A DNA stretch of 9,147 nt from Candidatus Atribacteria bacterium 4572_76 (GCA_002084865.1 NBMG01000047.1:1-9147); one strand, 5' to 3'; shown: positions 1 to 6,500, numbered from the stretch's first letter. Numbers and translations: made by a program. The notes: generated from the letters alone by a model not told the origin.

Positions 1-486
1 GAAACAGTCGATCCTTTGGCCGGTTCTTACTATGTAGAAACCCTAACCAATGAAATTGAGAAGCAAGCTTTGGAATATATTGAAAAAATTGATAAATTAG
101 GCGGTGTTACTCAAGCCATCGAAAAAGGATTTATCCAGCAGGAGATTCAGAATAGTGCCTATAAATATCAGAAAGATATTGAAGAGGGTAAAAGGGTAGT
201 AGTGGGTCTCAATAAATTTAAGATAAAGGAAGAATCACCTAAAGGCCTGTTGAGAGTTAATCCCGAAGTTGGCCGTCGGCAAGTTGAGGAACTTAAAAAG
301 TTAAAAGAGCAAAGAGACAAACATAAAGTAAAAGAAAATTTGAAATTATTGGAGAAGGCTGCAAAAACAGATGCAAATTTAATGCCTTTAATATTAGATT
401 GTGTAAAATCTTATGCTACCCTGGGTGAGATTTGTGATGTGTTAAGAAGTATCTTTGGTGAATATAAAGAGTCTGTAAAGCTTTAA
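1..486 (+). CDS. mcmA1: Methylmalonyl-CoA mutase, catalytic (large) subunit, C-terminal fragment
   Basis: This is the 3' end (161 codons plus stop) of the B12-dependent mutase subunit that interconverts succinyl-CoA and (R)-methylmalonyl-CoA. The reading frame is open from base 1, so the gene starts upstream of the window; the TTG at 16 is not a start. The fragment opens with the family motif ETVDPLAGSYYVE (residues 1-13). It continues with the signatures GGVTQAIEKGFIQQEI and GKRVVVGLNKF, and ends with NLMPLILDCVKSYATLGEICDVLRSIFGEY, the typical end of the substrate-binding TIM-barrel chain. No B12-binding domain follows in the same chain. That domain is a separate gene 19 nt downstream, so this is the split form of the enzyme. 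The two genes are surely co-transcribed. Identification is by recognised family motifs. Confidence 0.95.
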   Translation, partial: ETVDPLAGSYYVETLTNEIEKQALEYIEKIDKLGGVTQAIEKGFIQQEIQNSAYKYQKDIEEGKRVVVGLNKFKIKEESPKGLLRVNPEVGRRQVEELKKLKEQRDKHKVKENLKLLEKAAKTDANLMPLILDCVKSYATLGEICDVLRSIFGEYKESVKL

Positions 487-505
487 AGAGTGGAGGAATG
501 TAAAA

Positions 506-901
506 ATGAAAGGGAAAAAAGTTAGAGTATTAATAGCAAAACCCGGACTTGATGGTCATGACCGAGGAGCAAAGGTTGTAGCAAGAGCTCTAAGGGATGC
601 CGGGATGGAAGTAATTTATACCGGATTAAGGCAGACTCCTGAACAGATTGTGGAAACTGCCATCCAGGAAGACGTAGATGTTATTGGATTGAGTATTTTA
701 TCGGGAGCTCATACCCATCTTTTCCCCAAAATAATGGAAATTCTAAAAGAAAATGATATTAAAGATATTATCGTTATGGGCGGAGGAGTAATTCCCGAAG
801 AAGATATCCCAGAGTTAAAAAAGGTAGGTATAGCAGAAATATTTACTCCCGGGACCGATACTCGTGACATAATTAAGTTTATTAAGGAGAAAATAAAATA
901 A
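506..901 (+). CDS. mcmA2: Methylmalonyl-CoA mutase, B12-binding (small) subunit
   Basis: A 131-residue stand-alone cobalamin-binding protein that supplies the adenosylcobalamin cofactor to the catalytic subunit encoded just upstream. The B12 signature is complete. The DxHxxG motif is D16-G-H18-D-R-G21, where H18 is the lower axial cobalt ligand. The SxL motif is S63-I-L65 and the glycine-rich motif is MGGG at 91-94. The rest fits a Rossmann-like B12 fold ending in FTPGTDTRDIIKFIKE. The length matches split-type small subunits of about 130 residues. The start is the ATG at 506, preceded by GGAGG at 492-496 with a 9-nt gap. A heptad-repeat gap of 296 bp without genes follows. Confidence 0.96.
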   Translation: MKGKKVRVLIAKPGLDGHDRGAKVVARALRDAGMEVIYTGLRQTPEQIVETAIQEDVDVIGLSILSGAHTHLFPKIMEILKENDIKDIIVMGGGVIPEEDIPELKKVGIAEIFTPGTDTRDIIKFIKEKIK

Positions 902-906
902 TTAAT

Positions 907-976
907 AGCGTAGAGCGTACAGCGTTTAGCGGATAGTATATAGCGAAAAACGAAAAGCGCAAAACGTAAAACCATA
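907..976 (+). repeat. Degenerate 7-nt tandem array (gap 1, upstream arm)
   Basis: Just after the B12-subunit stop codon the sequence falls into about ten consecutive 7-nt units in one phase. AGCG begins at 907, 914, 921, 928, 942 and 956, and the variant AACG begins at 949 and 963. Units look like agcgtag, agcgtac, agcgaaa and aacgaaa; the approximate consensus is A(G/A)CGNNN. It has no open frame that looks coding. The array is roughly reverse-complementary to the array at 1084-1166 (compare agcgaaa with ttttcgc). The two arms bracket an AT-rich stretch that holds nothing else I can name. Confidence 0.75.
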
Positions 977-1083
977 GCTCAAAATTTAAAATTAAATACA
1001 TAGTATCTGTATATTAAGTTTCATCTATCTTATCTCGCATGCTATATTGCGAAAATAAAAAACTAAAGAAATAAAAAAACAGA

Positions 1084-1166
1084 ACTTAAAATTTGATATT
1101 TAGAAAAAAGTTTTGAGTTTTGAATTATGATTTTTCGCTTTTCGCTTTAAGTTTTTAGTTTTAAAA
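1084..1166 (+). repeat. Degenerate 7-nt tandem array (gap 1, downstream arm)
   Basis: From 1111 to 1166 eight T-rich heptads follow each other in a single phase. They begin ttttgag and ttttgaa, include a doubled ttttcgc at 1132-1145, and end tttaaaa. Less regular units can be followed in register back to 1084. The orientation is opposite to the AGCG array at 907-976, so this gap holds an imperfect inverted pair. The array ends about 40 nt before the meaB start and may overlap its promoter region. Confidence 0.65.
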
Positions 1167-1188
1167 GTGTCATACTATTCGTTATAAT
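1160..1188 (+). promoter_or_regulatory. Possible sigma-70-type promoter before meaB
   Basis: TATAAT at 1183-1188 is a perfect -10 box, and TTTAAA at 1160-1165 lies 17 bp upstream as a weak -35 (four of six consensus bases). The problem is position. Transcription would start at about 1195, on top of the meaB ribosome-binding site, leaving almost no leader. The region is also very AT-rich, so a chance match is likely. Confidence 0.2.
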
Positions 1189-1194
1189 AATAAA

Positions 1195-1200
1195 AAGGTG
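1195..1200 (+). promoter_or_regulatory. Ribosome-binding site fixing the meaB start
   Basis: AAGGTG ends 6 nt before the ATG at 1207. The in-frame GTG at 1198 lies inside this Shine-Dalgarno sequence and therefore cannot be the start. This decides for the shorter, 323-residue protein. Confidence 0.6.
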
Positions 1201-1206
1201 TGTTTT

Positions 1207-2178
1207 ATGGAAATTGTAGAAAAAATAATTAATGGTGACCGAAGGGCAGCGGCTAAACTAATAACTTTGGTAGAAAATAAGTTTAGCCAAGCTCAGGAGA
1301 TTTTAAAAAAGCTCTATAATTATACCGGAAATGCTTTGGTAATTGGCCTGACCGGTCCCCCTGGTTCAGGGAAAAGCACTGTCACAGATAAAATTACCAA
1401 AATTTTACGAGAACAGGGAAAAACTGTTGGAATCATCGCCATAGATCCTACCAGTCCATTTACCGGAGGGGCGTTGCTGGGTGATAGAATTCGCATGCAG
1501 GATTTAAGCTTAGACAAAGGTGTTTTTATAAGAAGTATGAGTACTCGAGGACATCTGGGGGGACTCTCCAAGGCTACCCAGGCAACGGTTAAGATATTGG
1601 ATGCATTAGGTAAAGATATAATATTTATTGAAACAGTTGGTGTAGGCCAATCTGAAGTAGATATAATTAAAGTAGCCGATACAGTTGTATTGGTAAGTAT
1701 GCCGGGAATGGGGGACGATGTCCAGATTATAAAAGCCGGGATAATGGAAATAGGAGATATTTTCGTAATTAACAAAGCCGATAAAGAAGGTTGTGAACGT
1801 TTAGCTACCGAAATAGAAATAATGTTAGATTTAAACCAAAATAAGAGGTGGCGTCCCCCGGTTCTAAAGACTATAGCTACCGAAAATTTCGGTATTAAAA
1901 AACTTTTGGAAGAGATCGACCGACATATCAAATATCTAAAGGAAAGTGGAGAGTTAGAACAAAGACGCCGGGAGAGTGCCAAGAAAGAGATATTTGACCT
2001 TATCCAGGAACAATGGAAAGAAATACTTTCAACTTTTGTTGATAACGGATTTTTAAATAAGATAGTAACTAAAATAGTAAAGCGGGAAGAAGACCCCTAT
2101 ACTGCGGTAGAGAAATTGTCAAATATATTGGTGCATTCTTATACACAGGGAGGTGCAAAAAATGATAGAAAAGATTGA
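1207..2178 (+). CDS. meaB: Methylmalonyl-CoA mutase-associated GTPase MeaB
   Basis: A 323-residue G3E-family P-loop GTPase. Its known role is to chaperone the B12 mutase, gating cofactor loading and protecting the radical enzyme from inactivation. Visible motifs, numbered from the ATG at 1207, are the Walker A loop GPPGSGKST (50-58), the DPTSPFTGGALLGDR segment (about 81-94), ETVGVGQSEVD (142-152) after a hydrophobic strand, and the guanine-specificity motif NKAD (189-192). A charged helical C-terminal region follows, as is usual for MeaB/ArgK dimers. The length is normal. The gene sits between the mutase subunits and the epimerase, which supports MeaB over other G3E members such as HypB or UreG. 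It overlaps mce by 17 nt, implying translational coupling. Confidence 0.95.
   Translation: MEIVEKIINGDRRAAAKLITLVENKFSQAQEILKKLYNYTGNALVIGLTGPPGSGKSTVTDKITKILREQGKTVGIIAIDPTSPFTGGALLGDRIRMQDLSLDKGVFIRSMSTRGHLGGLSKATQATVKILDALGKDIIFIETVGVGQSEVDIIKVADTVVLVSMPGMGDDVQIIKAGIMEIGDIFVINKADKEGCERLATEIEIMLDLNQNKRWRPPVLKTIATENFGIKKLLEEIDRHIKYLKESGELEQRRRESAKKEIFDLIQEQWKEILSTFVDNGFLNKIVTKIVKREEDPYTAVEKLSNILVHSYTQGGAKNDRKD
2148..2155 (+). promoter_or_regulatory. Ribosome-binding site fixing the mce start
   Basis: GGGAGGTG, within the last codons of meaB, ends 6 nt before the ATG at 2162. An in-frame GTG at 2153 is part of this site and is not a plausible start. Confidence 0.75.
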
Positions 2179-2566
2179 TCACATTGGAATCGCCGTAAAG
2201 AGTATTGAAAAAACCAGTGAGCTTTTAAGTAATATACTGGGATTAAAAGTTGCTGGTGAAGAGATTGTAGAAGAACAGAAAGTTAAAGTTGCTTTTTTAC
2301 CTTTAGGTGATAGTGAATTAGAACTGTTAGAATCCACTTCACCGGAGGGTCCTATTGCCAGATTTATTGAGAAGAAAGGTGAGGGGATTCAACATATTGC
2401 CTTTAGAGTTGATAATATTGAAGAAATATTAGAAAAATTAAAAAAGGAAGGAGTTAGGTTGATTGACGAAAAGCCGAGATATGGTGCAGGCGGAGCTAAG
2501 ATAGCCTTCTTGCATCCTAAGGATACTAACGGCATTCTTGTTGAATTGTGCGAGAGAGATAAATAA
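2162..2566 (+). CDS. mce: Methylmalonyl-CoA epimerase
   Basis: A 134-residue glyoxalase-fold (vicinal oxygen chelate) protein that interconverts (R)- and (S)-methylmalonyl-CoA. This links the mutase product to the (S)-specific decarboxylase. The chain shows two VOC modules: IDHIGIAVKSIEK at the N-terminus and GIQHIAFRVDNIEE from about residue 75. The metal-ligand positions expected for the family are present as H7, H78 and E128 (in ILVELCE). SELELLESTSPEGPIARFIEKKGEGIQHIAF is the typical epimerase central stretch. The length is that of the family. The start is the ATG at 2162 with a strong Shine-Dalgarno; it overlaps the meaB end by 17 nt. Other VOC proteins are possible in principle, but the motifs and operon make epimerase nearly certain. 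Confidence 0.96.
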   Translation: MIEKIDHIGIAVKSIEKTSELLSNILGLKVAGEEIVEEQKVKVAFLPLGDSELELLESTSPEGPIARFIEKKGEGIQHIAFRVDNIEEILEKLKKEGVRLIDEKPRYGAGGAKIAFLHPKDTNGILVELCERDK

Positions 2567-2580
2567 GACGTAAGTCTAAT

Positions 2581-2601
2581 TCGTATCTCGTATCTCGTAA
2601 A
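2581..2601 (+). repeat. Heptad repeat TCGTATC x3 (gap 2)
   Basis: Three tandem units, tcgtatc, tcgtatc and tcgtaaa, begin 15 nt after the mce stop codon. The first 19 bases are identical to 6501-6519, which lies 8 nt after the mmdB stop codon. The 7-nt period is the same as in the arrays of the other gaps. Confidence 0.75.
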
Positions 2602-2610
2602 AGAATAATG

Positions 2611-2634
2611 TAGGGGTTTGATTTATCGAACCCG
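2611..2634 (+). repeat. Small palindromic repeat (gap 2)
   Basis: The bases gggtttgat (2614-2622) and atcgaaccc (2625-2633) can pair over nine positions, one of them a G-T wobble, with almost no loop. No T-run follows, so a terminator is not supported. I recall similar 'gtaggggtttgat' palindromes scattered between genes in many environmental genomes. That is memory only. Confidence 0.5.
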
Positions 2635-2703
2635 TCTGAAAAATTGTAAAAATAATTAGGGGTGGGCGAATCCGAAATTAGCAAAATAACTCAATTTAAA
2701 GCC

Positions 2704-2730
2704 TTGTCAAAGGACCGTCCCCTGACAGGA
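2704..2730 (+). repeat. Possible dispersed repeat (gap 2)
   Basis: The GC-richer stretch around aaggaccgtcccctgacagg stands out from its AT-rich surroundings and is not coding in any frame. It resembles a dispersed intergenic word ('gggacggtcctttgac' on the other strand) that I recall from environmental genomes. There is only one copy here, so the sequence itself does not prove it is a repeat. Confidence 0.3.
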
Positions 2731-2748
2731 AATCTAAAAATAGTGGAG

Positions 2749-2756
2749 AAAGGTGG
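2749..2756 (+). promoter_or_regulatory. Ribosome-binding site of mmdA, unusually distant
   Basis: AAAGGTGG ends 12 nt before the ATG at 2769. This is longer than usual, but no other in-frame start exists because a TAA stands in frame at 2757-2759. Confidence 0.45.
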
Positions 2757-2768
2757 TAAGATAAATTA

Positions 2769-4259
2769 ATGGGAGAGAAAAGAATACAAGCTCAACATAA
2801 AAAGGGTAAGCTTACTGCTCGGGAAAGGATTGACCTTCTTTTGGATAAAGATAGCTTTGTAGAGCTTGATATGTTAGTTGAGCACAGATGCAGTAATTTT
2901 GGTATGGATAAAGTGGAGGCACCAGGAGAGGGAGTTGTAACTGGTTACGGAACTATTAACGAAAGACTGATTTATGTTTTTGCCCAGGATTTTACCGTTA
3001 TCGGCGGTTCCTTAGGAGAAATGCACGCTAAGAAGATATGCAAGGTGTTGGATATGGCTATGAAAATGGGTGCACCATGTATCGGGATAAACGATTCCGG
3101 CGGTGCCCGTATTCAAGAGGGAGTAGATTCCCTAAGCGGTTATGGTCAACTATTTTACCGTAATACTATTGCTTCGGGAGTAATTCCTCAGATATCAATA
3201 ATTGTCGGGCCGGCAGCCGGAGGAGCAGTTTATTCCCCCGCTATAATGGATTTTGTATTTATGGTAAAAAATATCGGCATAATGCATATTACCGGACCAG
3301 ATGTGATTAAAGCGGTTACCGGAGAAGTGGTTACTTCAGAGAAATTAGGGGGAGCCATGACTCATAATAGAAAGAGCGGGGTGGCTCATTTTGCTGCAGA
3401 GAACGAAGAGGAAGTTTACCAGATGGTAAGAAAGATGATGAGTTTCCTGCCCTCTAACAATATGGAAACCCCTCCATCTATAGAATGTAAGGATGATCCT
3501 AATCGAATGGAAGAGGCCCTTTTAAACATTGTACCTACAGACCCCAATAAACCTTATGAAATGAAAGATGTAATAAGATACATTGTAGATGAGGGAGATT
3601 TTTTTGAATCCCATCCTTATTTTGCAACTAATATGCTTACCGGATTCGCCAGATTAAATGGCCAATCCATAGGTATAATCGCTAACCAGCCAAAAATTTT
3701 GGCTGGCTGTTTAGATATCGATGCTTCCGATAAAGCTGCTCGTTTTATCAGATTTTGCGATGCCTTTAATATTCCCATTTTAACCTTTGTGGATGTTCCG
3801 GGGTTTTTACCGGGAACTGCGCAAGAGTATGGAGGGATTATCCGACATGGAGCAAAATTATTGTATGCTTATTCTGAAGCAACTGTCCCCAAAATAACTT
3901 TGATTGTTCGTAAATCCTATGGAGGCGCTTATCTGGCAATGTGCAGCAGGGATTTGGGAGCAGATCAGGTAATCGCCTGGCCTACAGCGGAAATTGCCGT
4001 AATGGGCTCCCAGGGGGCAGCAAATATTATCTTTAGAAAAGAGATAGCCAAAGCAGACAATCCTGAAAAGGTACGCCAAGAGAAGATAGATGAATTTCAA
4101 TTAAAGTTTTCTAACCCTTATGAAGCAGCTAAACGAGGTTATGTTGATATGGTTATTGACCCTCGGGAAACCAGACCTCGCCTTATAACAACTTTCGAGA
4201 TGCTATCTACAAAGAGAGAAACCAGACCGGCGAAGAAACACGGTAATTTCCCAGTATAA
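2769..4259 (+). CDS. mmdA: Methylmalonyl-CoA decarboxylase, carboxyltransferase (alpha) subunit
   Basis: A 496-residue cytoplasmic carboxyltransferase that moves the carboxyl group of (S)-methylmalonyl-CoA to biotin on the carrier protein. It has two crotonase-like halves. The first has DFTVIGGSLGEMH (74-86), NDSGGARIQEGVDSLSGYG (108-126) and the oxyanion-type glycine motif GPAAGGA (147-153). The second has ANQPKILAGCLDIDASDKAARFIRFCDAFNIPILTFVDVPGFLPG (305-349), SYGGAY (383-388) and MGSQGAAN (412-419). The C-terminus KHGNFPV is family-typical. Related transcarboxylase 12S and propionyl-CoA carboxylase beta chains look alike; the neighbouring mmdD, mmdC and mmdB genes identify the Na+-pumping decarboxylase. 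The start falls inside the conserved GEKRI..QH motif. About 20 N-terminal residues usual in the family are absent, and an in-frame stop at 2757 prevents extension. Confidence 0.95.
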   Translation: MGEKRIQAQHKKGKLTARERIDLLLDKDSFVELDMLVEHRCSNFGMDKVEAPGEGVVTGYGTINERLIYVFAQDFTVIGGSLGEMHAKKICKVLDMAMKMGAPCIGINDSGGARIQEGVDSLSGYGQLFYRNTIASGVIPQISIIVGPAAGGAVYSPAIMDFVFMVKNIGIMHITGPDVIKAVTGEVVTSEKLGGAMTHNRKSGVAHFAAENEEEVYQMVRKMMSFLPSNNMETPPSIECKDDPNRMEEALLNIVPTDPNKPYEMKDVIRYIVDEGDFFESHPYFATNMLTGFARLNGQSIGIIANQPKILAGCLDIDASDKAARFIRFCDAFNIPILTFVDVPGFLPGTAQEYGGIIRHGAKLLYAYSEATVPKITLIVRKSYGGAYLAMCSRDLGADQVIAWPTAEIAVMGSQGAANIIFRKEIAKADNPEKVRQEKIDEFQLKFSNPYEAAKRGYVDMVIDPRETRPRLITTFEMLSTKRETRPAKKHGNFPV

Positions 4260-4263
4260 AAAC

Positions 4264-4298
4264 AGTATATAGTCGTTAGTATATAGTATATAGCGAAT
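4264..4298 (+). repeat. Heptad array AGTATAT-type (gap 3, upstream arm)
   Basis: Five 7-nt units begin at 4264, 4271, 4278, 4285 and 4292: agtatat three times, agtcgtt once, and agcgaat. They begin four bases after the mmdA stop codon. Positions 4271-4293 are reverse-complementary to 4473-4495 at 20 of 23 positions. Confidence 0.75.
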
Positions 4299-4360
4299 AA
4301 AGGAAGGAAAAGAAAGAAAAAGATGTAAGGAACAAATGCGAGTTGGCGTATAGATTTCTG

Positions 4361-4393
4361 TCATTGCGAGGAACGAAGTAACGAAGCAATCTC
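4361..4393 (+). repeat. Dispersed 'CATTGCGAGG...CGAAGCAATCTC' repeat (gap 3)
   Basis: The stretch begins tcattgcgaggaacga and ends cgaagcaatctc, with attgc/gcaat ends that can pair. This word is one I recall as a common intergenic repeat in many unrelated bacterial genomes. There is one copy in the window. No coding potential is apparent. Confidence 0.55.
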
Positions 4394-4397
4394 AATT

Positions 4398-4425
4398 TGA
4401 AACCTGAAACTTGCAACTATCGAAT
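4398..4425 (+). repeat. Heptad array TGAAACT-type (gap 3, centre)
   Basis: Four in-phase 7-nt units: tgaaacc, tgaaact, tgcaact and atcgaat. The word differs from the flanking arrays but the period is the same. Confidence 0.55.
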
Positions 4426-4443
4426 ACTTATTAATGATTGATA

Positions 4444-4462
4444 GACAGGAGAGACCCCTGTC
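4444..4462 (+). repeat. Small hairpin GACAGG/CCTGTC (gap 3)
   Basis: A six-base perfect stem (4444-4449 with 4457-4462) around a 7-nt loop. It resembles dispersed 'gacaggggtctc' palindromes I recall from environmental genomes. A TTTT at 4467-4470 follows, but the stem is short for a terminator. Confidence 0.4.
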
Positions 4463-4472
4463 CTACTTTTAA

Positions 4473-4500
4473 CTAAATACTATTCACTAACGACTAACTG
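4473..4500 (+). repeat. Heptad array CTANNNA-type (gap 3, downstream arm)
   Basis: Four 7-nt units in phase: ctaaata, ctattca, ctaacga and ctaactg. Positions 4473-4495 form the inverted partner of 4271-4293. The two arms enclose about 180 bp holding the other repeats of this gap. Confidence 0.65.
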
Positions 4501-4543
4501 ACAAATTGATTAACGACTATTAAAGAAGGAGGAATAAATAAAT

Positions 4544-4903
4544 ATGTTTGAAGGAATTAGTGGAGCTATACAGGTAGCAGTTATAGATATGATTTTAGTA
4601 TTTGTAGTTCTGGGTGGATTAGCTTTAGTTATGGTATTTTTAAAGAATATCATAGGAATTAAGGAAACAAAGAAGATAACTAAGGAAACTATGATTGTCC
4701 CTCCAACAATGAGTACTGTCAATAAAAAAGGAGAAGAAGAAGTTGATGGTAAATTAGTTGCAGTAATTACGGCTGCGGTGGCTTCATATTTAGAAAAACC
4801 AAAAAGTAAATTTAAAATACTGAGTATTAAAAAATATCAAACATCTTCGATTGCTCCCTGGGCTGCTATGGGGAGGCAAGAATTAATGTTAGGGAAAAAA
4901 TAA
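4544..4903 (+). CDS. mmdD: Methylmalonyl-CoA decarboxylase, delta subunit (OadG-like)
   Basis: A 119-residue single-pass membrane protein of the OadG/MmdD family, which holds the carboxyltransferase onto the membrane pump. A short N-terminus precedes one transmembrane helix at about residues 10-33 (QVAVIDMILVFVVLGGLALVMV). A charged, variable linker follows. The family-like segment DGKLVAVITAAVASYLEKPKS lies at 68-88, and the C-terminus SSIAPWAAMGRQELM resembles the tails of these subunits. This family is poorly conserved, so the call rests on the architecture, the VAVITAAVA segment and the place between mmdA and mmdC. The start ATG at 4544 has AAGGAGG at 4526-4532, an 11-nt gap. Confidence 0.88.
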   Translation: MFEGISGAIQVAVIDMILVFVVLGGLALVMVFLKNIIGIKETKKITKETMIVPPTMSTVNKKGEEEVDGKLVAVITAAVASYLEKPKSKFKILSIKKYQTSSIAPWAAMGRQELMLGKK

Positions 4904-4941
4904 TAGTTATTAATATTGAAAAAAGGAGAAGCGTAAATAAA

Positions 4942-5355
4942 ATGAGAAAATTTCAAATTAAAGTAGACGGTAAAGTGTATGAAGTAGAAGTAGAAGAAGT
5001 AGGAGGAAATGAATCATCAGCGGGAACTGTTTCTGTTCCTCAACCGGTCATAACTAAAGCAAAAGAAGAGCCGGTAAGTCAAAAAGTAGTTAAGCCTTCA
5101 TCTAGCCCGGCTCCTGCTAAAGCGCCAACTGCAGCGGTACCTGGAGAACAAGTAGTAGCACCTATGCCCGGAAAAGTACTTCAGTTAAAAGTAACTGAGG
5201 GAGATAGCGTAAAAGAAGGGGATACTTTATTGGTTTTAGAAGCGATGAAGATGGAAAATGAAATTGTAGCCAATGCTTCCGGAAACATAAAAAAGATAAA
5301 CGTAGCCGCAAATGATATGGTAGATACTGGCGATGTCTTAATGGTAATAGGTTAA
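4942..5355 (+). CDS. mmdC: Methylmalonyl-CoA decarboxylase, biotin carrier (gamma) subunit
   Basis: A 137-residue biotinyl carrier that shuttles the carboxyl group from MmdA to the membrane subunit MmdB. Residues 1-20 form a short N-terminal beta region (KFQIKVDGKVYEVEVEEV). A flexible Ala/Pro/Lys-rich linker runs from about 30 to 68. The biotinyl domain is at 69-137, with APMPGKVLQLKVTEGDSVKEGD and the biotinylation motif EAMKMEN (100-106). Lys103 is the expected biotin attachment site, modified by a biotin ligase encoded elsewhere. AAGGAG at 4923-4928 lies 13 nt before the ATG. The gene is 38 nt after mmdD and 19 nt before mmdB, in one operon. It is the usual size for the family. Confidence 0.96.
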   Translation: MRKFQIKVDGKVYEVEVEEVGGNESSAGTVSVPQPVITKAKEEPVSQKVVKPSSSPAPAKAPTAAVPGEQVVAPMPGKVLQLKVTEGDSVKEGDTLLVLEAMKMENEIVANASGNIKKINVAANDMVDTGDVLMVIG

Positions 5356-5374
5356 AATTGAAAGGAGAATTTAA

Positions 5375-6493
5375 ATGGATCTTTTAATGAAAGTCCTTTC
5401 TTTATTTACTCTTTCAGGATTTGCTGCACTTAGTTGGGGTAATATAATAATGCTTGCTGTGGGTGGAGTATTATTGTATTTTGCCATAGTAAAGAAATGT
5501 GAACCCTTACTTCTTGTACCTATCGGTTTTGGAGCAATATTAGTAAATTTACCCATAACCGGAATAATGGAAGAGGGCGGTCTTTTATATTTTATTTCGT
5601 GGGGAATAAAGCATGAAGTATACCCTTGTTTAATATTTATGGGGATCGGGGCAATGACTGATTTCGGTCCTTTGTTAGCTAATCCGATAACCTTTCTTTT
5701 GGGAGCAGCCGCTCAAGTAGGTGTATTTGTCGCCTTAATTGGGTCAGTGCTTTTGGGATTTAATATTCAGGAAGCAGCTTCTATAGGAATTATTGGTGGG
5801 GCAGATGGGCCAACAGCAATCTATCTTACCGTTAAAATGGCTCCTCAATTATTGGGAGCTGTAGCGGTGGCGGCATATTCTTATATGTCACTGGTTCCTA
5901 TAATTCAACCTCCCATAATGAAATTATTAACTACCCCAGAGGAAAGAAAAATAGTTATGAAACAACTAAGGCCGGTATCCCGATCGGAGAAGATACTCTT
6001 TCCCATTATTTCAACTACTTTGATCGGCCTTTTATTGCCAGCTTCCGTCCCAATTATCGGGATGTTAATGTTGGGTAACTTATTCAGAGAAAGTTTGGTA
6101 GTGGATAGATTATCTAAAACCGCTCAAAATGAATTAATCAATATCGTCACTATATTTTTGTCTACCTGTGTAGGAGCCACCATGCAGGCTGAATATTTTT
6201 TGACCTTTAACACTATTAAAATAATAATCTTGGGTTTAATCGCTTTTGGTTTTGGGACTGCCGGGGGAGTTTTGTTTGCTAAATTATTAAATAAAATTAC
6301 CGGAGGAAATATTAATCCTTTAATCGGTGCCGCCGGAGTATCGGCTGTACCTATGGCTGCCAGAGTGGCCCAGAAAGTAGGTCAAGAAGCAAACCCGAGC
6401 AACTTCTTATTGATGCATGCCATGGGACCCAATGTAGCGGGAGTAATCGGAACCGCAGTTGCTGCCGGAGTAATGTTGACTTTATTGCAATAA
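5375..6493 (+). CDS. mmdB: Methylmalonyl-CoA decarboxylase, Na+-translocating beta subunit
   Basis: A 372-residue polytopic membrane protein of the OadB/MmdB/GcdB family. It decarboxylates carboxybiotin and uses the energy to export Na+. The residues implicated in Na+ and proton handling in the Klebsiella OadB (D203, Y229, N373, S382, R389, numbers from memory) fall here with identical spacing. They are D144 in GGADGPTAIY, Y170, N314 and S323 in NPLIGAAGVSAVP, and R330. Other family stretches are MGIGAMTDFGPLLANP (89-104), CVGATMQAEYFL (265-276) and LLMHAMGPNVAGVIG (345-359). The start ATG has AAAGGAG at 5361-5367, 7 nt upstream. The length is slightly below OadB but normal for MmdB. It is the last gene of the decarboxylase operon. 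Confidence 0.96.
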   Translation: MDLLMKVLSLFTLSGFAALSWGNIIMLAVGGVLLYFAIVKKCEPLLLVPIGFGAILVNLPITGIMEEGGLLYFISWGIKHEVYPCLIFMGIGAMTDFGPLLANPITFLLGAAAQVGVFVALIGSVLLGFNIQEAASIGIIGGADGPTAIYLTVKMAPQLLGAVAVAAYSYMSLVPIIQPPIMKLLTTPEERKIVMKQLRPVSRSEKILFPIISTTLIGLLLPASVPIIGMLMLGNLFRESLVVDRLSKTAQNELINIVTIFLSTCVGATMQAEYFLTFNTIKIIILGLIAFGFGTAGGVLFAKLLNKITGGNINPLIGAAGVSAVPMAARVAQKVGQEANPSNFLLMHAMGPNVAGVIGTAVAAGVMLTLLQ

Positions 6494-6500
6494 AACTAAC

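Noticed and set aside
709..975. Reverse-strand open frame of 88 codons
   Set aside because: It lies opposite the B12-binding subunit and the heptad array, has no family motif, and is explained as a shadow of the real gene.
907..976. CRISPR array
   Set aside because: The units are 7 nt and contiguous, with no spacers and no cas genes nearby.
902..1197. Cobalamin riboswitch or small RNA gene ahead of meaB
   Set aside because: No B12-box-like conserved sequence or GC-rich fold is visible; the gap is explained by heptad arrays.
1198..1206. GTG start for meaB three codons upstream
   Set aside because: The GTG is part of the Shine-Dalgarno sequence AAGGTG; the ATG at 1207 is correctly spaced.
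1320..1982. Reverse-strand open frame of 220 codons opposite meaB
   Set aside because: MeaB on the + strand carries all GTPase motifs; the reverse translation shows no recognisable domain and low-complexity Ser/Ile composition.
3858..4100. Reverse-strand open frame opposite mmdA
   Set aside because: It is a shadow of the strongly conserved second carboxyltransferase half.
4444..4470. Intrinsic terminator between mmdA and mmdD
   Set aside because: The stem is only six pairs, the T-run is short and offset, and termination here would separate subunits of one complex.
4510..4722. Reverse-strand open frame opposite mmdD
   Set aside because: The hydrophobic reading mirrors the mmdD transmembrane segment; no start signal and no homology recognised.
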